DNA from: Synechococcus sp. JA-3-3Ab | Lineage (GTDB): Bacteria > Cyanobacteriota > Cyanobacteriia > Thermostichales > Thermostichaceae | Length of the DNA: 64,000 bases | Assembly: GCF_000013205.1 (NCBI RefSeq) | Contig: NC_007775.1 | Coordinates: 2,315,001 to 2,379,000 of the forward strand | Direction of reading: 5' to 3' | In this document: positions 55,813 through 64,000 of the stretch, one piece after another | Position numbering within the stretch: position 1 is the stretch's first letter | Layout: the number at the start of each line of letters is the position of its first letter | Notes under the pieces: model-generated | Told to the model about the DNA's origin: nothing | The model's database searches: none | What the model saw: only the letters and a program-made list of their open reading frames with translations | Translations under genes and position numbers: made by a program

Positions 55813-55888
55813 GGGCTTTGGATCCTTCCCCAAGAGCTCAGGTTTCCTGTTGTACATTGGGTTCAAGTTGGAAAACGAGGGATCCCCC

Positions 55889-58006
55889 ATGCACTTTCAA
55901 CCCGACGGCGCTCTGGACGACAGCTTACCTGGGGTAGCTGCGGAAGCAGTGGTTTGGAATGCGCTGCGGCAGGCCCTGGGATCCGATCCCGGCTACCTCC
56001 TCCATCAGTTCAGTATCTATAACCATCAGGGCCACGTCACGGCCAAGCCCGACATCCTATTGATTCATTTTGAACTGGGCTTTTGGGTTTTCGAGTGTAA
56101 GGGCTGCAACCTTTACAATATCGAAGCCATCGACGGCAGCCAGTGGCGCATGCGGGAGTGGCACAGGGAAACCGAGACCCCCTTGGGGCAGGCCGATAAC
56201 CAAATGTTTCAGATCAAGAATTGGCTGCAGCAAAATCCGGAAACCCGGCCTCTCCAAGCTCGCGTTGCCTGGCAATATCGGCTGGCTTTGCCTCGCATTC
56301 GGCGACAAGAATGGCAGGAGCGCTTCGGGGATCCCCCGTTTCTCGGGGCGCTGCTTTTTGCAGATGATTTGGAGCATCCAGAGCAGTTGCGGCAGACTCT
56401 GTATGCGGCCAAAAAGGCCAATGGCGCTCCTCTCAACGCCACAGAATGGGAAGTGATCCTCAAAACGTTGGGAATAAAGTTGGGGGATCCCGGCGATGAC
56501 CCAATATCTTACAGCTACGATCCCCAGGCGGTGATCCGTCGCGTCCAAGAGCAGATCTTTAAGCTTGATGAAGACCAACGCAAAATTGCCACCCAATATC
56601 CTGAGGGGCCACAGCGGTTGCGGGGCCTGGCGGGGACAGGCAAAACGGTAGTCTTGACTCGCAGAGCGGCCAAGATCCACGCCGACCACCCCGATTGGGA
56701 CATTGCGGTAGTTTTTTACACCCGCTCTCTCTATCACCAAATTCGCGAGCAAATCTCAAAGGTCTGTCAGAGCAAGTTTGACCTTGAGCCGGACTGGAAA
56801 AAGATCCAGGTGATGCACGCCTGGGGATCCCAAAATCAAACTGGGTTCTATCGATTGCTCGCTAACGAATGTGGCTTAACGCCCAAAAGCTTGGAGCGGG
56901 CAAAGGCAGAGCTAAGGGATAAAAATGACTATACAACTGAGCCCTTCGACTACGTCTGCGAAAAGTTAGAAAAAGAAGCCAAGGAAATCCCTCAGCTCTT
57001 CGATGTTATTTTGATCGATGAAGGTCAAGATTTGCCCCCTGCCTTTTACCGTTTAGCCTATCGGGCTTTACGGGATCCCAAACGGCTCTATTGGGCCTAT
57101 GACGAAGCCCAGGGCATTGGCTCGCTGACGGTGCCAGGAATAGCCGAGCTATTCGGGCGCGACGAGACAGGCAAGCCCAAAGTGCAGTTGGGAGGGCGGG
57201 CCACTGTGTTGCCCCATTGCTACCGCACTCCGAAGATTATTCTCATGGCTGCCCATGCCATCAACATGGGTCTTTTGCGTGGAGACCAGCCTTTGCAGGG
57301 AGTTACTCAAAAAGGGCAGTGGGAAAATTTAGGTTACGAAGTGGTAGAAGGCGATTTTCGTAAGCCTGGATCCACAATTACCCTCACCCGCAAGGCTTGC
57401 CATCCCATCGATCAAGAAGACTTTGAGCCCAAGGTGGATCCGCAATCGCTGCTAATCTGGCGCACCTTCCCTTCTGAGGAAGAGGAGCAGAATTGGATTG
57501 CCCAACAAATCGAGCGCGACCTGAAGCAGTGGAGTTTTCAGCCGGAGGATCTCCTGGTTACCGGTGTAGGCAGCTTCAAGAAGAGCAGACCTTATTGGGA
57601 AAGCCTGAAGGCCAAGCTCAAACAAAGAGGAATTAGAGCTCTCATAGCCGGCGAAGATGCCGGTCAGGATATTTTCCGCTTGCCGGGGCATGTCACCCTA
57701 GCGGGGATCTTCCGGGCCAAAGGCAATGAAGCTTGGAAAGTCTACGTTTGCCAGTTTCAAAACGCCACCGAACCGGGGCTCAGTGTGGAAGAGCAACTGC
57801 GCCGGCGCAACCAAGCTTTTGTGGCCTTGACACGCACCAAGATCTGGTGTGTCGTGACAGGGATCTCCCCCCAAGACCACCTGGCCCCCGCCTTTCAAGA
57901 GCTGCAGCAGGCCAAGGAACAGTACCCCTATCTACGCTTCCCGGCCTTTAATAAGGGATCCCTGCGGCGAATTCATGAAATAGATCCGGACTCGGAAGGC
58001 GTCTGA
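55889..58006 (+). CDS. NERD-domain nuclease fused to a UvrD/Rep-like helicase
   Basis: 705 residues from ATG 55889 (MHFQPDGALDDSLPGVAAEA), with GAGGG upstream; an upstream TTG adds 13 residues without support. The N-terminal NERD domain (about 15-130) carries the nuclease signature VTAKPDILLIHF...FWVFECKG (Asp, then E-x-K). From about 210 an SF1A helicase follows: RLRGLAGTGKTVVLTRRA (Walker A near 250), DVILIDEGQDLPPAFYRLA (Walker B, motif II near 375), CYRTPKII, and the C-terminal QAFVALTRTKIWCVV (motif VI region near 640). It may process DNA in repair or defence. The next gene is a membrane coiled-coil protein on the opposite strand. Confidence 0.88.
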   Translation: MHFQPDGALDDSLPGVAAEAVVWNALRQALGSDPGYLLHQFSIYNHQGHVTAKPDILLIHFELGFWVFECKGCNLYNIEAIDGSQWRMREWHRETETPLGQADNQMFQIKNWLQQNPETRPLQARVAWQYRLALPRIRRQEWQERFGDPPFLGALLFADDLEHPEQLRQTLYAAKKANGAPLNATEWEVILKTLGIKLGDPGDDPISYSYDPQAVIRRVQEQIFKLDEDQRKIATQYPEGPQRLRGLAGTGKTVVLTRRAAKIHADHPDWDIAVVFYTRSLYHQIREQISKVCQSKFDLEPDWKKIQVMHAWGSQNQTGFYRLLANECGLTPKSLERAKAELRDKNDYTTEPFDYVCEKLEKEAKEIPQLFDVILIDEGQDLPPAFYRLAYRALRDPKRLYWAYDEAQGIGSLTVPGIAELFGRDETGKPKVQLGGRATVLPHCYRTPKIILMAAHAINMGLLRGDQPLQGVTQKGQWENLGYEVVEGDFRKPGSTITLTRKACHPIDQEDFEPKVDPQSLLIWRTFPSEEEEQNWIAQQIERDLKQWSFQPEDLLVTGVGSFKKSRPYWESLKAKLKQRGIRALIAGEDAGQDIFRLPGHVTLAGIFRAKGNEAWKVYVCQFQNATEPGLSVEEQLRRRNQAFVALTRTKIWCVVTGISPQDHLAPAFQELQQAKEQYPYLRFPAFNKGSLRRIHEIDPDSEGV

Positions 58007-58010
58007 TAGG

Positions 58011-58751
58011 CTACCATCTGCCCTCGAGCGAGCTCAGCTCTGCCATCGCTTTTGCCATGTCGTCCAAGTCGTTTACTCGCTCCTCAATAGCTGCAAGAAT
58101 TTCGTCGTAGGCGGTGGCAGAAACGGAGCTGAAGCCCAGGGATCCCTTTCCAAACCCAGAGGGGTGGGCGGCAAAGTTGCTGCAGCCTGTTGCTTGGCGA
58201 GCTTGATTAAGGCGGGCGATCTCTTGGGCCAAAAGATCCCGTTTGCAGCGGAGTTGGTCAATTTTCGCAACGTACTCTTTCAAAAGTTGTACAAGCTCTT
58301 GTTTTTTGGCTTGCAAGTCTTCTATTGAGGCTTTTAGATTCTGCTCTTCTGTACGCAATTGTGAAAGCAATTCTTGCTGAGCTTGGATCTGGGATCCCAA
58401 CTCAAAATAGGTTTGAGCATCAGTTCCATCGCCGGCTTTCTCTTCCTGCCGAAGGGGTGTCCAATTGGCAAGAGCAGCCCGCAGATCGGCCAGCTCGTTT
58501 TGCAGGTGCTGTAAACCTAGCTCTTGCCGGCTTTTGAGGTGCTCCAGAGATTGCTCCAGCAGGTGGATTTTGGCTTTGGACTCACTCCCAGCCAGGGCGG
58601 AGGCGAGGTAGCCGGTCATGCCCGTAGCCAAAGCGGCTGCCCCCGACTGCCACAGGGATCCGCCGGATCCCAGGCTGCCGAGGGCCACGGCAAGGCCAGC
58701 CAAAGCGGGAAAAGCATTGACCCAAAGCTGGCGAGGGGGAGAAGACGGCAT
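58011..58751 (-). CDS. Membrane-anchored coiled-coil protein
   Basis: About 246 residues from ATG 58751 (MPSSPPRQLWVNAFPALAGL); GTG 58811 would add 20 residues. Two hydrophobic stretches lie at about 10-28 and 36-52 (ALATGMTGYLASALAG). Then a long coiled coil covers about 60-185 (LEQSLEHLKSRQELGLQHLQ...EQNLKASIEDLQAKKQELVQ). The C-terminus is polar and flexible. The gene is convergent with the NERD-helicase (4 bp apart). I do not recognise the family. Confidence 0.65.
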   Translation of the reverse strand: MPSSPPRQLWVNAFPALAGLAVALGSLGSGGSLWQSGAAALATGMTGYLASALAGSESKAKIHLLEQSLEHLKSRQELGLQHLQNELADLRAALANWTPLRQEEKAGDGTDAQTYFELGSQIQAQQELLSQLRTEEQNLKASIEDLQAKKQELVQLLKEYVAKIDQLRCKRDLLAQEIARLNQARQATGCSNFAAHPSGFGKGSLGFSSVSATAYDEILAAIEERVNDLDDMAKAMAELSSLEGRW

Positions 58752-58875
58752 CGTCGGCCCCAGAAACAGGTTTTCATTGATCCTAACTGCTGTTTGGGGA
58801 GGTTTCCTCACCCGCAGCCCTTCTCCCTTGAGGAGCTAGCAACGCAACTTGCAGCAACAGGGCTGCCGGGATCCC

Positions 58876-59745
58876 TTAGCCGATGCTGAGGCTGCTGATG
58901 TTGCACCGTCCCAGGGCAGGTGCCGTTCGCCTCACCAAGCCCGTCAGCACATTGCCAGGGCCGATTTCCCACACCTCTCGGATGCCGTCGGCGGCCATCT
59001 GCAGCACCGTTTCTCGCCAGCGGACTGGGGCAGTCATCTGAGACAGCAGTGCCTGCTTGAGGACCTGGGGATCTCGGCTAGCGGCAGCCGTGCAATTGCT
59101 GTAGACCGGCACTCGCGGAGCCTGAAAGTCAACCTCGCGCAAGGTGTGGGCAAAGGTTTCCGCCGCCGCCTGCATCAAGGGCGAGTGGAAGGCGCCGCTG
59201 ACTTTGAGGGGAACGGTGCGCTTGGCCTGCAACTGCTCACAGATGGCCTGCACCCCCTCGACCGAGCCGCTGATCACGACCTGATCCGGGCTGTTGTCGT
59301 TGGCAATGACCACATCGGGAGTCATCTGGCACAGGTGCTCCAGCTTGTCGCGATCAAACCCAATCAGCGCCGCCATGCTGCCGGGGGGATCCCCTGCAGC
59401 TTCCATCAACTGGCCCCGCAGCGCCACCAGCCGCAGGCCAGTCTCAAAATCAAATACCCCCGCGGCGTAGAGGGCGCTATATTCTCCCAAGCTGTGGCCG
59501 GCTGTACAGGCGGGAGCCTGACCCTGAGCGTAGAGATAGTCCGTCAGCAGGGCCGATACAGTGAATAAAGCCGGCTGCGTGTAGCCGGTCTGATGGATCT
59601 GCTCTTCCGAGAGCGCCAGGGGATCCCATCCCAGCACCTCGCGGGCCACAGCCAACTTGCGGGCCGCCCCTGGCCAATCTTGTAAATCCCTTCCCATGCC
59701 CACGACTTGGGATCCCTGACCGGGATAGATCCAGGCAACGCTCAT
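58876..59745 (-). CDS. fabD: Malonyl-CoA-ACP transacylase FabD
   Basis: 289 residues from ATG 59745 (MSVAWIYPGQGSQVVGMGRD). Active-site GHSLGEYSA (Ser near 90), ASRDPQVLKQALLSQMTAPVRW and VWEIGPGNVLTGL are typical. It loads malonyl groups onto acyl carrier protein. It lies last in a plsX-fabH-fabD run, 20 bp after fabH, all minus strand. Confidence 0.95.
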   Translation of the reverse strand: MSVAWIYPGQGSQVVGMGRDLQDWPGAARKLAVAREVLGWDPLALSEEQIHQTGYTQPALFTVSALLTDYLYAQGQAPACTAGHSLGEYSALYAAGVFDFETGLRLVALRGQLMEAAGDPPGSMAALIGFDRDKLEHLCQMTPDVVIANDNSPDQVVISGSVEGVQAICEQLQAKRTVPLKVSGAFHSPLMQAAAETFAHTLREVDFQAPRVPVYSNCTAAASRDPQVLKQALLSQMTAPVRWRETVLQMAADGIREVWEIGPGNVLTGLVRRTAPALGRCNISSLSIG

Positions 59746-59764
59746 CAGTTCAATACTCTCCAAC

Positions 59765-60772
59765 TCATCTGCCCCAACGAAAGACAATTGCTCCCCAGGT
59801 GAGGCCGGCGCCGAAGCCAGCCATCACCCCCAAATCCCCAGGGCCAAACCGCCTTTGGCCAATCCAGTCGGCCAGCGCAATCGGCACCGAGGCGCCGGAG
59901 GTGTTGCCGTAGCGCTCCAGAACGCTGGCCACCCGCTGGGGATCCAACTGCAGCCGCTTGGCCACAGCATCGAGGATGCGCTGGTTGGCCTGGTGGATGA
60001 AGTAGCCTTGCACGGCTGCTGCGGCAATCCCAGCTCGAAAGAGAGCCTTCTCGATAATCTCCGGCACCGCTTGGACGGCGAACTTGTACACCTCACGGCC
60101 GTTCATGGCGATGGGGCAGCAGCGGTATTGACCCACCTGCAGGGATCCCACCAGGGGCCTGGCCTCGGTGGCCATGGCCAGGCTGAGCAGCTCGCTGCCA
60201 CTGCCATCGCTGCGCAGCTCGATGCTGAGGATGCCGCCGTCCCCCTCTCTTGCGGCTTCCAGGACCACCGCCCCTGCCCCGTCCCCAAATAGGACACAGG
60301 TGGTGCGATCTGTCCAGTCCACTGTGCGAGAGAGTACGTCCGCCGCCACCACCAGCGCCCGCCGGTACAGCCCGGTTTGCAGAAACTGGGCCGCCGTGGC
60401 CACAGCAAACACAAACCCTGTACAGGCTGCCGTCAGGTCAAAAGCCACCGCCCGTGTCGCCCCCAGCGCTGCTTGCACCCGCGGAGCGGAGCCGAAGCGA
60501 TCGACGCCGGTGGAGGTGGCCAGGAGGATTAGATCCAGCTCCTGGGGCGGGATGCCGGCCTGCGCCAGGGCAGCCTTTGCCGCTTGCGCCGCCAAATCCA
60601 CCAGGCTGAGGTCGGGGGGCAGGATGCGCCGTTGGCGAATGCCGGTGCGGGGCCAGATCCACTCGTCGGAAGTCTCCACGATCTGGCTGAGGTCGTCGTT
60701 GCTCAGGCAGGGAGTCGGCAGGGCAGCCCCCACCCCCACCAGCCGCACGCTCGGGAGGCCATTGCTGGGCAT
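59765..60772 (-). CDS. fabH: 3-oxoacyl-ACP synthase III (KAS III)
   Basis: 335 residues. The catalytic triad is visible: Cys in DLTAACTGFVFAVA (near 120), His in QGYFIHQANQRILDAV (near 263), Asn in ERYGNTSGASVPIALADW (near 293). It condenses acetyl-CoA with malonyl-ACP to start fatty-acid synthesis. It begins 6 bp after plsX, so the run is one operon. Confidence 0.96.
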   Translation of the reverse strand: MPSNGLPSVRLVGVGAALPTPCLSNDDLSQIVETSDEWIWPRTGIRQRRILPPDLSLVDLAAQAAKAALAQAGIPPQELDLILLATSTGVDRFGSAPRVQAALGATRAVAFDLTAACTGFVFAVATAAQFLQTGLYRRALVVAADVLSRTVDWTDRTTCVLFGDGAGAVVLEAAREGDGGILSIELRSDGSGSELLSLAMATEARPLVGSLQVGQYRCCPIAMNGREVYKFAVQAVPEIIEKALFRAGIAAAAVQGYFIHQANQRILDAVAKRLQLDPQRVASVLERYGNTSGASVPIALADWIGQRRFGPGDLGVMAGFGAGLTWGAIVFRWGR

Positions 60773-60777
60773 GAACG

Positions 60778-61869
60778 CTATCCTTCCACCCGATCCAGGG
60801 ATCCTACCGGCAGGGCTTCTGGACTGGGGTTAGAGGCTGAGGCCAGAGGAGGAGCATTCTCTCCGGCATTGACTTTGGATGGGTGAGAGTCGGCCATTTC
60901 CGCTTGCAGCCGCTGTAGGATCTTCTGCTCCGCCGCCTCTTTGGCCAGGCGAATGGCATGGTAGACCATCGCCGCCTTGGAGCTGCCGTGGGTAATGACG
61001 CAGATGCCGTTCACCCCCAGCAACAAAGCGCCGCCGTATTCCACATAGTCCATGCGCCGCTTCACCTGCTTCAGATTGGGCTGCAGCAGCCAGCAGCCCA
61101 GCTTGCCACGCCAGCCGCGGGGCAACTCCTCCCGCAGCACCTGGGTGATCACCTGGCCGACGCTCTCGGCAAACTTGAGCAGGGCGTTGCCCACAAAGCC
61201 GTCGCACACCACCACATCAAAGTCCCCCGTCAGCACGTCTCGCCCCTCGGCGTTGCCGGCAAAGTGAATCCCCGGCAACTGGGTCAGGCGCTGATGGGTG
61301 GCCAGGGCCAGGTCGTTGCCCTTGTTGGGCTCCTCGCCAATGTTGAGCAGGCCCACCCGCGGCTTCTCAATCCCCAGCACGCACTGGCAGTAGAGGGATC
61401 CCATGCGGGCAAATTGTTCCAAGAAGCGGGGCCGGCAGTCCACGTTGGCTCCCACATCCAAAAGCAAGACCGGCTTGCCCTTCAAAGTGGGCAAAAGAGC
61501 ACCGATGGCCGGGCGGTCGATCCCCGCCAATCGGCCCAAGTTGAGGTAGGCAGCGGCCATCGTAGCCCCAGTGTTGCCGGCAGCCACCACTGCATCTGCC
61601 TGCTTGGCGCGCACCTGTTGCATGGAGACGTTGATAGAGGCTTGCGGCTTCCTGCGCACCGCCAGGGGCTCTTCCGCCATGCCCACTACCTCCTCAGCGG
61701 GCACGACGGTGATCCCAGGAGGCAGGGGCCGGGGCAAGAAAGGCTCAAGCGCGTCTGGACGGCCGACCAGCGCAATCCCCACCTGAAGATAGCGATGGGC
61801 CAGCAGGGCGCCCTTGATGATCTCTTCGGGAGCGTAGTCACCTCCCATCGCATCAACTGCAATTCGCAC
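60778..61869 (-). CDS. plsX: Phosphate acyltransferase PlsX
   Basis: 363 residues. MRIAVDAMGGDYAPEEIIKG at the N-terminus, AVVAAGNTGATMAAA, RLAGIDRPAIGALLPTLKGKPVLLLDVGANVDC and VCDGFVGNALLK are PlsX motifs. It makes acyl-phosphate from acyl-ACP for phospholipid synthesis. First gene of the plsX-fabH-fabD operon. The C-terminal 30 residues are Pro/Ser-rich and variable. The upstream space holds a repeat element (62017-62290). Confidence 0.96.
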   Translation of the reverse strand: MRIAVDAMGGDYAPEEIIKGALLAHRYLQVGIALVGRPDALEPFLPRPLPPGITVVPAEEVVGMAEEPLAVRRKPQASINVSMQQVRAKQADAVVAAGNTGATMAAAYLNLGRLAGIDRPAIGALLPTLKGKPVLLLDVGANVDCRPRFLEQFARMGSLYCQCVLGIEKPRVGLLNIGEEPNKGNDLALATHQRLTQLPGIHFAGNAEGRDVLTGDFDVVVCDGFVGNALLKFAESVGQVITQVLREELPRGWRGKLGCWLLQPNLKQVKRRMDYVEYGGALLLGVNGICVITHGSSKAAMVYHAIRLAKEAAEQKILQRLQAEMADSHPSKVNAGENAPPLASASNPSPEALPVGSLDRVEG

Positions 61870-62016
61870 GAGCTGACCTCACACTGGAACACTCCTGACA
61901 GATAAAATGCGGAGATCTCCGCTGCTCCTCTGCCTCGAGAAGTTGGGATCCCGCTATCTACAAGGCGCTACCGAATTTTACCAGATTTGCTCTCTTTGGT
62001 TGAGGCCGTCAAGCCC

Positions 62017-62290
62017 TTGACACTCCCAGCGCCTGAAGGCAGGGGATTCTTACGCAGCCCAAAATGGACTGGCGAAGGCGCTGTCAAGACGCCCCTAGAT
62101 AGTCTTTTGAGGCATAACCTCAAAGTTCTGCTTACTTCGGAGGACTTCAGTTCCTCCAGGTTAGTCATTGCCGCGCGGGTTTGGCACCGCAGTAGGTTGT
62201 TTTCCTGGAGAAGCTCTAAAGAAGCAACTAAAGTGGCTCAAGGGCTTTTCCGCCCCGTCCTCAAGTACGGGGCTACCAAGCTATCCTTTT
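62017..62290. mobile_element. Non-autonomous IS-like element, copy 2 (about 274 bp)
   Basis: TTGACACTCCCA, a hairpin GCGCCTGAAGGC, GGGATTCTTACG, AAGGCGCTGTCAAGACGCC, CTAGATAGT, TTGAGGCA, and the end CGGGGCTACCAAGCTATCC. These blocks match copy 1 (39137-39412) in order and nearly the same total length, while the middle is diverged. It fills the 480 bp between plsX and the hmpF-like gene. Confidence 0.65.
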
Positions 62291-62351
62291 GTGTCAAAAG
62301 GAATGTGTGGGCACTGCCTGCCTGCTTGGGAAGACGACAGGACACAGCTCC

Positions 62352-64000
62352 TTACCGCTGGGTGAGGGCGGCCAGGAGCGATTGCACCTGCTGGACATGG
62401 GCGCTGGCCGTGGAGCCCCTTTCTTGATATTGAGCCAGCTCTGCCTCCAACTGAGCCAGTTGTTCCGCTAACTCCGCCCAGCGATCTCGCTCAGGGTAGA
62501 GGGTGGCCTGCAGATGGTTGAGGCGGCCCCAGGTTTCTGCCATCGCCTGGGTGCGGGCCCGCAGGGATCCCTCCTCTTGCTGCAACTGTTGCCACTGCTG
62601 CTGCAATTCCTGCTGCTGGCGGGCCAGTTGCTCTTGTTGAAAGGGCAGAGAGGATTCCAGTTGGTGGACGAGGGTTTGCAGGCGGCTTTTTTCTTGGAGA
62701 AGCTCCTGCTTCTGGCTGCCGATCTGCTCCAGGATCGGCCCGATATCGACCTGAACTGGGGCGGCAGCCTGATTTTGAAGCTGCCTAAGGCGGGCTTCCT
62801 GGCGGGCCAGCTCCTCGTATTCCCGTTGCAGGTTTTTCTCCTGAGGCAGCAGGGCTTCCTCTAGGGCGCTGCAGGCAGACTGGGCGTAGTCGATATCCAG
62901 TTCGATGTCGAACCGCTCCTCCGGAGAGGCGGTGGCCAGCCGCTCTTGCAGCTCCCGCAGGGTTTGCCGGTTTTGCTCCAGCTCGGCCCGCTGTTGGCTG
63001 ACTTGGGCTGCCCGCTGCTCGTAATCTCGGCGCAGTTGGCTCACCAAGGCCGCCAGCTCCTCGACCGAGATCGCAGACCCTGAGGCACCTGACCCGCCGT
63101 TGCTGCTGCCATCGACGATGAAGTCGTACTCCTGCACCAGGCGATAGGCTTTTTGGTACAAGCTCTCTTGGGATTGCAACTGCTGAAGGATCCTCTGCAG
63201 TTGCTCCTGATAGGCTCGCAGGGATCCCTGGCGGGCATGCCATTCGGCTTGGCTCTGCTCCAGGGATCGTTGGGATCCCCACCAGGCGGCGCAGCGCTCC
63301 CGCCAGGCATGGTAGTCTCGATCCAGCTCCTCCTGTTGAGCGTGGGCCTGCTGACGTTCTTGCTCCAGTTGGGCAATCTCTTGATTGAAGTGATCCTGCT
63401 GCTGCTGAACCTGGCTTTTTAAACTCTGGAGAAGAGCCAAGGGATTCGCGGAGAAATGTAAACTCTCCTGAACTTCTTGCAACAAAATCTGGAGCTGGAC
63501 CGCTTCTGCTTCCCCCAGCCGGCTGGAGCGGGCCTCTTGCAACTGAGCTTCCAGTTCCTGCCGTTGCCGGTTCAGGGCTTCTCGCTGTTCTCCGATCAGG
63601 CGCTGCTGCTCGGCCAGGTAGGCCTGCTGGGCTGCCAACTCCTCTTTGAGGCTGTCTAGAAGCTTGCGCTCTTCCTCCACGCCCTTGTATTGCTCGTACA
63701 GCCGCCGCACCTCCTCTTCTTGGGCTGCCAGCTCCATCTCGCGGCGGGTCAGCTCATGCGCCTGAAAGGTGAGGGACTTGCGCCAATTTTCAATCTCTTC
63801 CTCTTGGCTGCGGGCTTTGAGCTGAAGTTGGCTGAAGTTTTGTAGGTAGGTCACCACTTGGCGAGCGGCTTCGTTGATGCGGGTAATCTGACGGCTGCCT
63901 GTGATTTCTGCCAGCACCAAGGCCCCATCCTTGAAGCGCCCGGCCTCCTGGGCGATGCGGCCCTCTAGAGTAATCGATTCTTCGTTCACGGCCACCCAGG
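62352..64000 (-). CDS. hmpF: HmpF-like coiled-coil motility protein (5' end beyond window)
   Basis: At least 549 residues; the frame runs on to the window edge, so the start lies outside. The first visible part WVAVNEESI, then AGRFKDGALVLAEITGSRQITRINEAARQVVTYLQNFSQLQLKA, is the conserved N-terminal core of HmpF. The EEIENWRKSLTFQAHELTRREMEL block also fits. The rest is Gln/Glu/Leu-rich coiled coil to the end (QVQSLLAALTQR). HmpF organises type IV pili at the leading pole and is required for motility and taxis in cyanobacteria. No methyl-accepting or pil genes are visible nearby. Confidence 0.82.
   Translation of the reverse strand, partial: WVAVNEESITLEGRIAQEAGRFKDGALVLAEITGSRQITRINEAARQVVTYLQNFSQLQLKARSQEEEIENWRKSLTFQAHELTRREMELAAQEEEVRRLYEQYKGVEEERKLLDSLKEELAAQQAYLAEQQRLIGEQREALNRQRQELEAQLQEARSSRLGEAEAVQLQILLQEVQESLHFSANPLALLQSLKSQVQQQQDHFNQEIAQLEQERQQAHAQQEELDRDYHAWRERCAAWWGSQRSLEQSQAEWHARQGSLRAYQEQLQRILQQLQSQESLYQKAYRLVQEYDFIVDGSSNGGSGASGSAISVEELAALVSQLRRDYEQRAAQVSQQRAELEQNRQTLRELQERLATASPEERFDIELDIDYAQSACSALEEALLPQEKNLQREYEELARQEARLRQLQNQAAAPVQVDIGPILEQIGSQKQELLQEKSRLQTLVHQLESSLPFQQEQLARQQQELQQQWQQLQQEEGSLRARTQAMAETWGRLNHLQATLYPERDRWAELAEQLAQLEAELAQYQERGSTASAHVQQVQSLLAALTQR

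Noticed and set aside
1-64000. tRNA genes
   Set aside because: No T-loop (GGTTCGAATCC-like) with a matching acceptor stem was found by eye; a covariance search would settle this.

Overview
This 64 kb window is chromosomal DNA of a GC-rich unicellular cyanobacterium. It carries photosystem II psbD and psbC, cytochrome b6f petM, cytochrome c6, a cyanobacterial RNase P RNA, an HmpF-type coiled-coil protein, a PedR-like regulator and a delta-9 desaturase. The palindrome GGGATCCC recurs dozens of times, inside genes and between them. Together with the gene content this suggests the thermophilic hot-spring mat Synechococcus lineage (JA-3-3Ab / JA-2-3B'a type). The lineage is an inference; the cyanobacterial identity is secure.

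Layout. 1-304: end of an rRNA operon (23S 3' end, 5S, terminator). 0.3-5 kb: receiver-domain remnant, RecB-like nuclease, ABC ATPase, OmpR-type regulator. 5-10 kb: membrane and SH3 proteins, then a four-gene metal-uptake cluster (lipoprotein, NikL-like, CbiM, CbiQ). 9.8-13 kb: rimO, rpiA, pdxA. 12.97-14.2 kb: a 17-repeat CRISPR array with no cas genes, co-oriented with and abutting pdxA. 14.5-19.7 kb: pdhB, a triply frameshifted mscS pseudogene, an FAD oxidoreductase, dnaG. 19.7-22.8 kb: a probable copper operon (petJ, an unusual His/Met-ladder protein, a YcnI-like protein, a CopC-CopD fusion). 22.8-34 kb: a kinase-TPR protein, DUF4346, an HD-GYP regulator, ylxR-infB, proS and two small conserved proteins. 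34-49 kb: secreted proteins, tkt, lipA, rnpB, TetR/desaturase, PedR-like and SphS-like regulators, an SDR, an IS200/IS605 element, panE, petM. 49.7-53.5 kb: psbD, psbC, cobW. 53.6-64 kb: an epimerase, an orphan peptide-type permease, a NERD-helicase with a membrane coiled-coil neighbour, plsX-fabH-fabD, and a truncated hmpF.

The most unusual protein is the 115-residue product of the petJ operon (20176-20523). It has glycine at every fifth residue, and a ladder of three His then four Met spaced exactly ten residues apart, between cytochrome c6 and copper-handling genes. Other points of note: pdxA has only 10 bp between its start codon and the last CRISPR repeat; two spacers appear to target homologous protein-coding sites; GC-rich palindromic mini-elements interrupt two separate tnpB genes at four places; a pair of ~275 bp repeats sits in promoter regions; and psbD and psbC are separated instead of overlapping.
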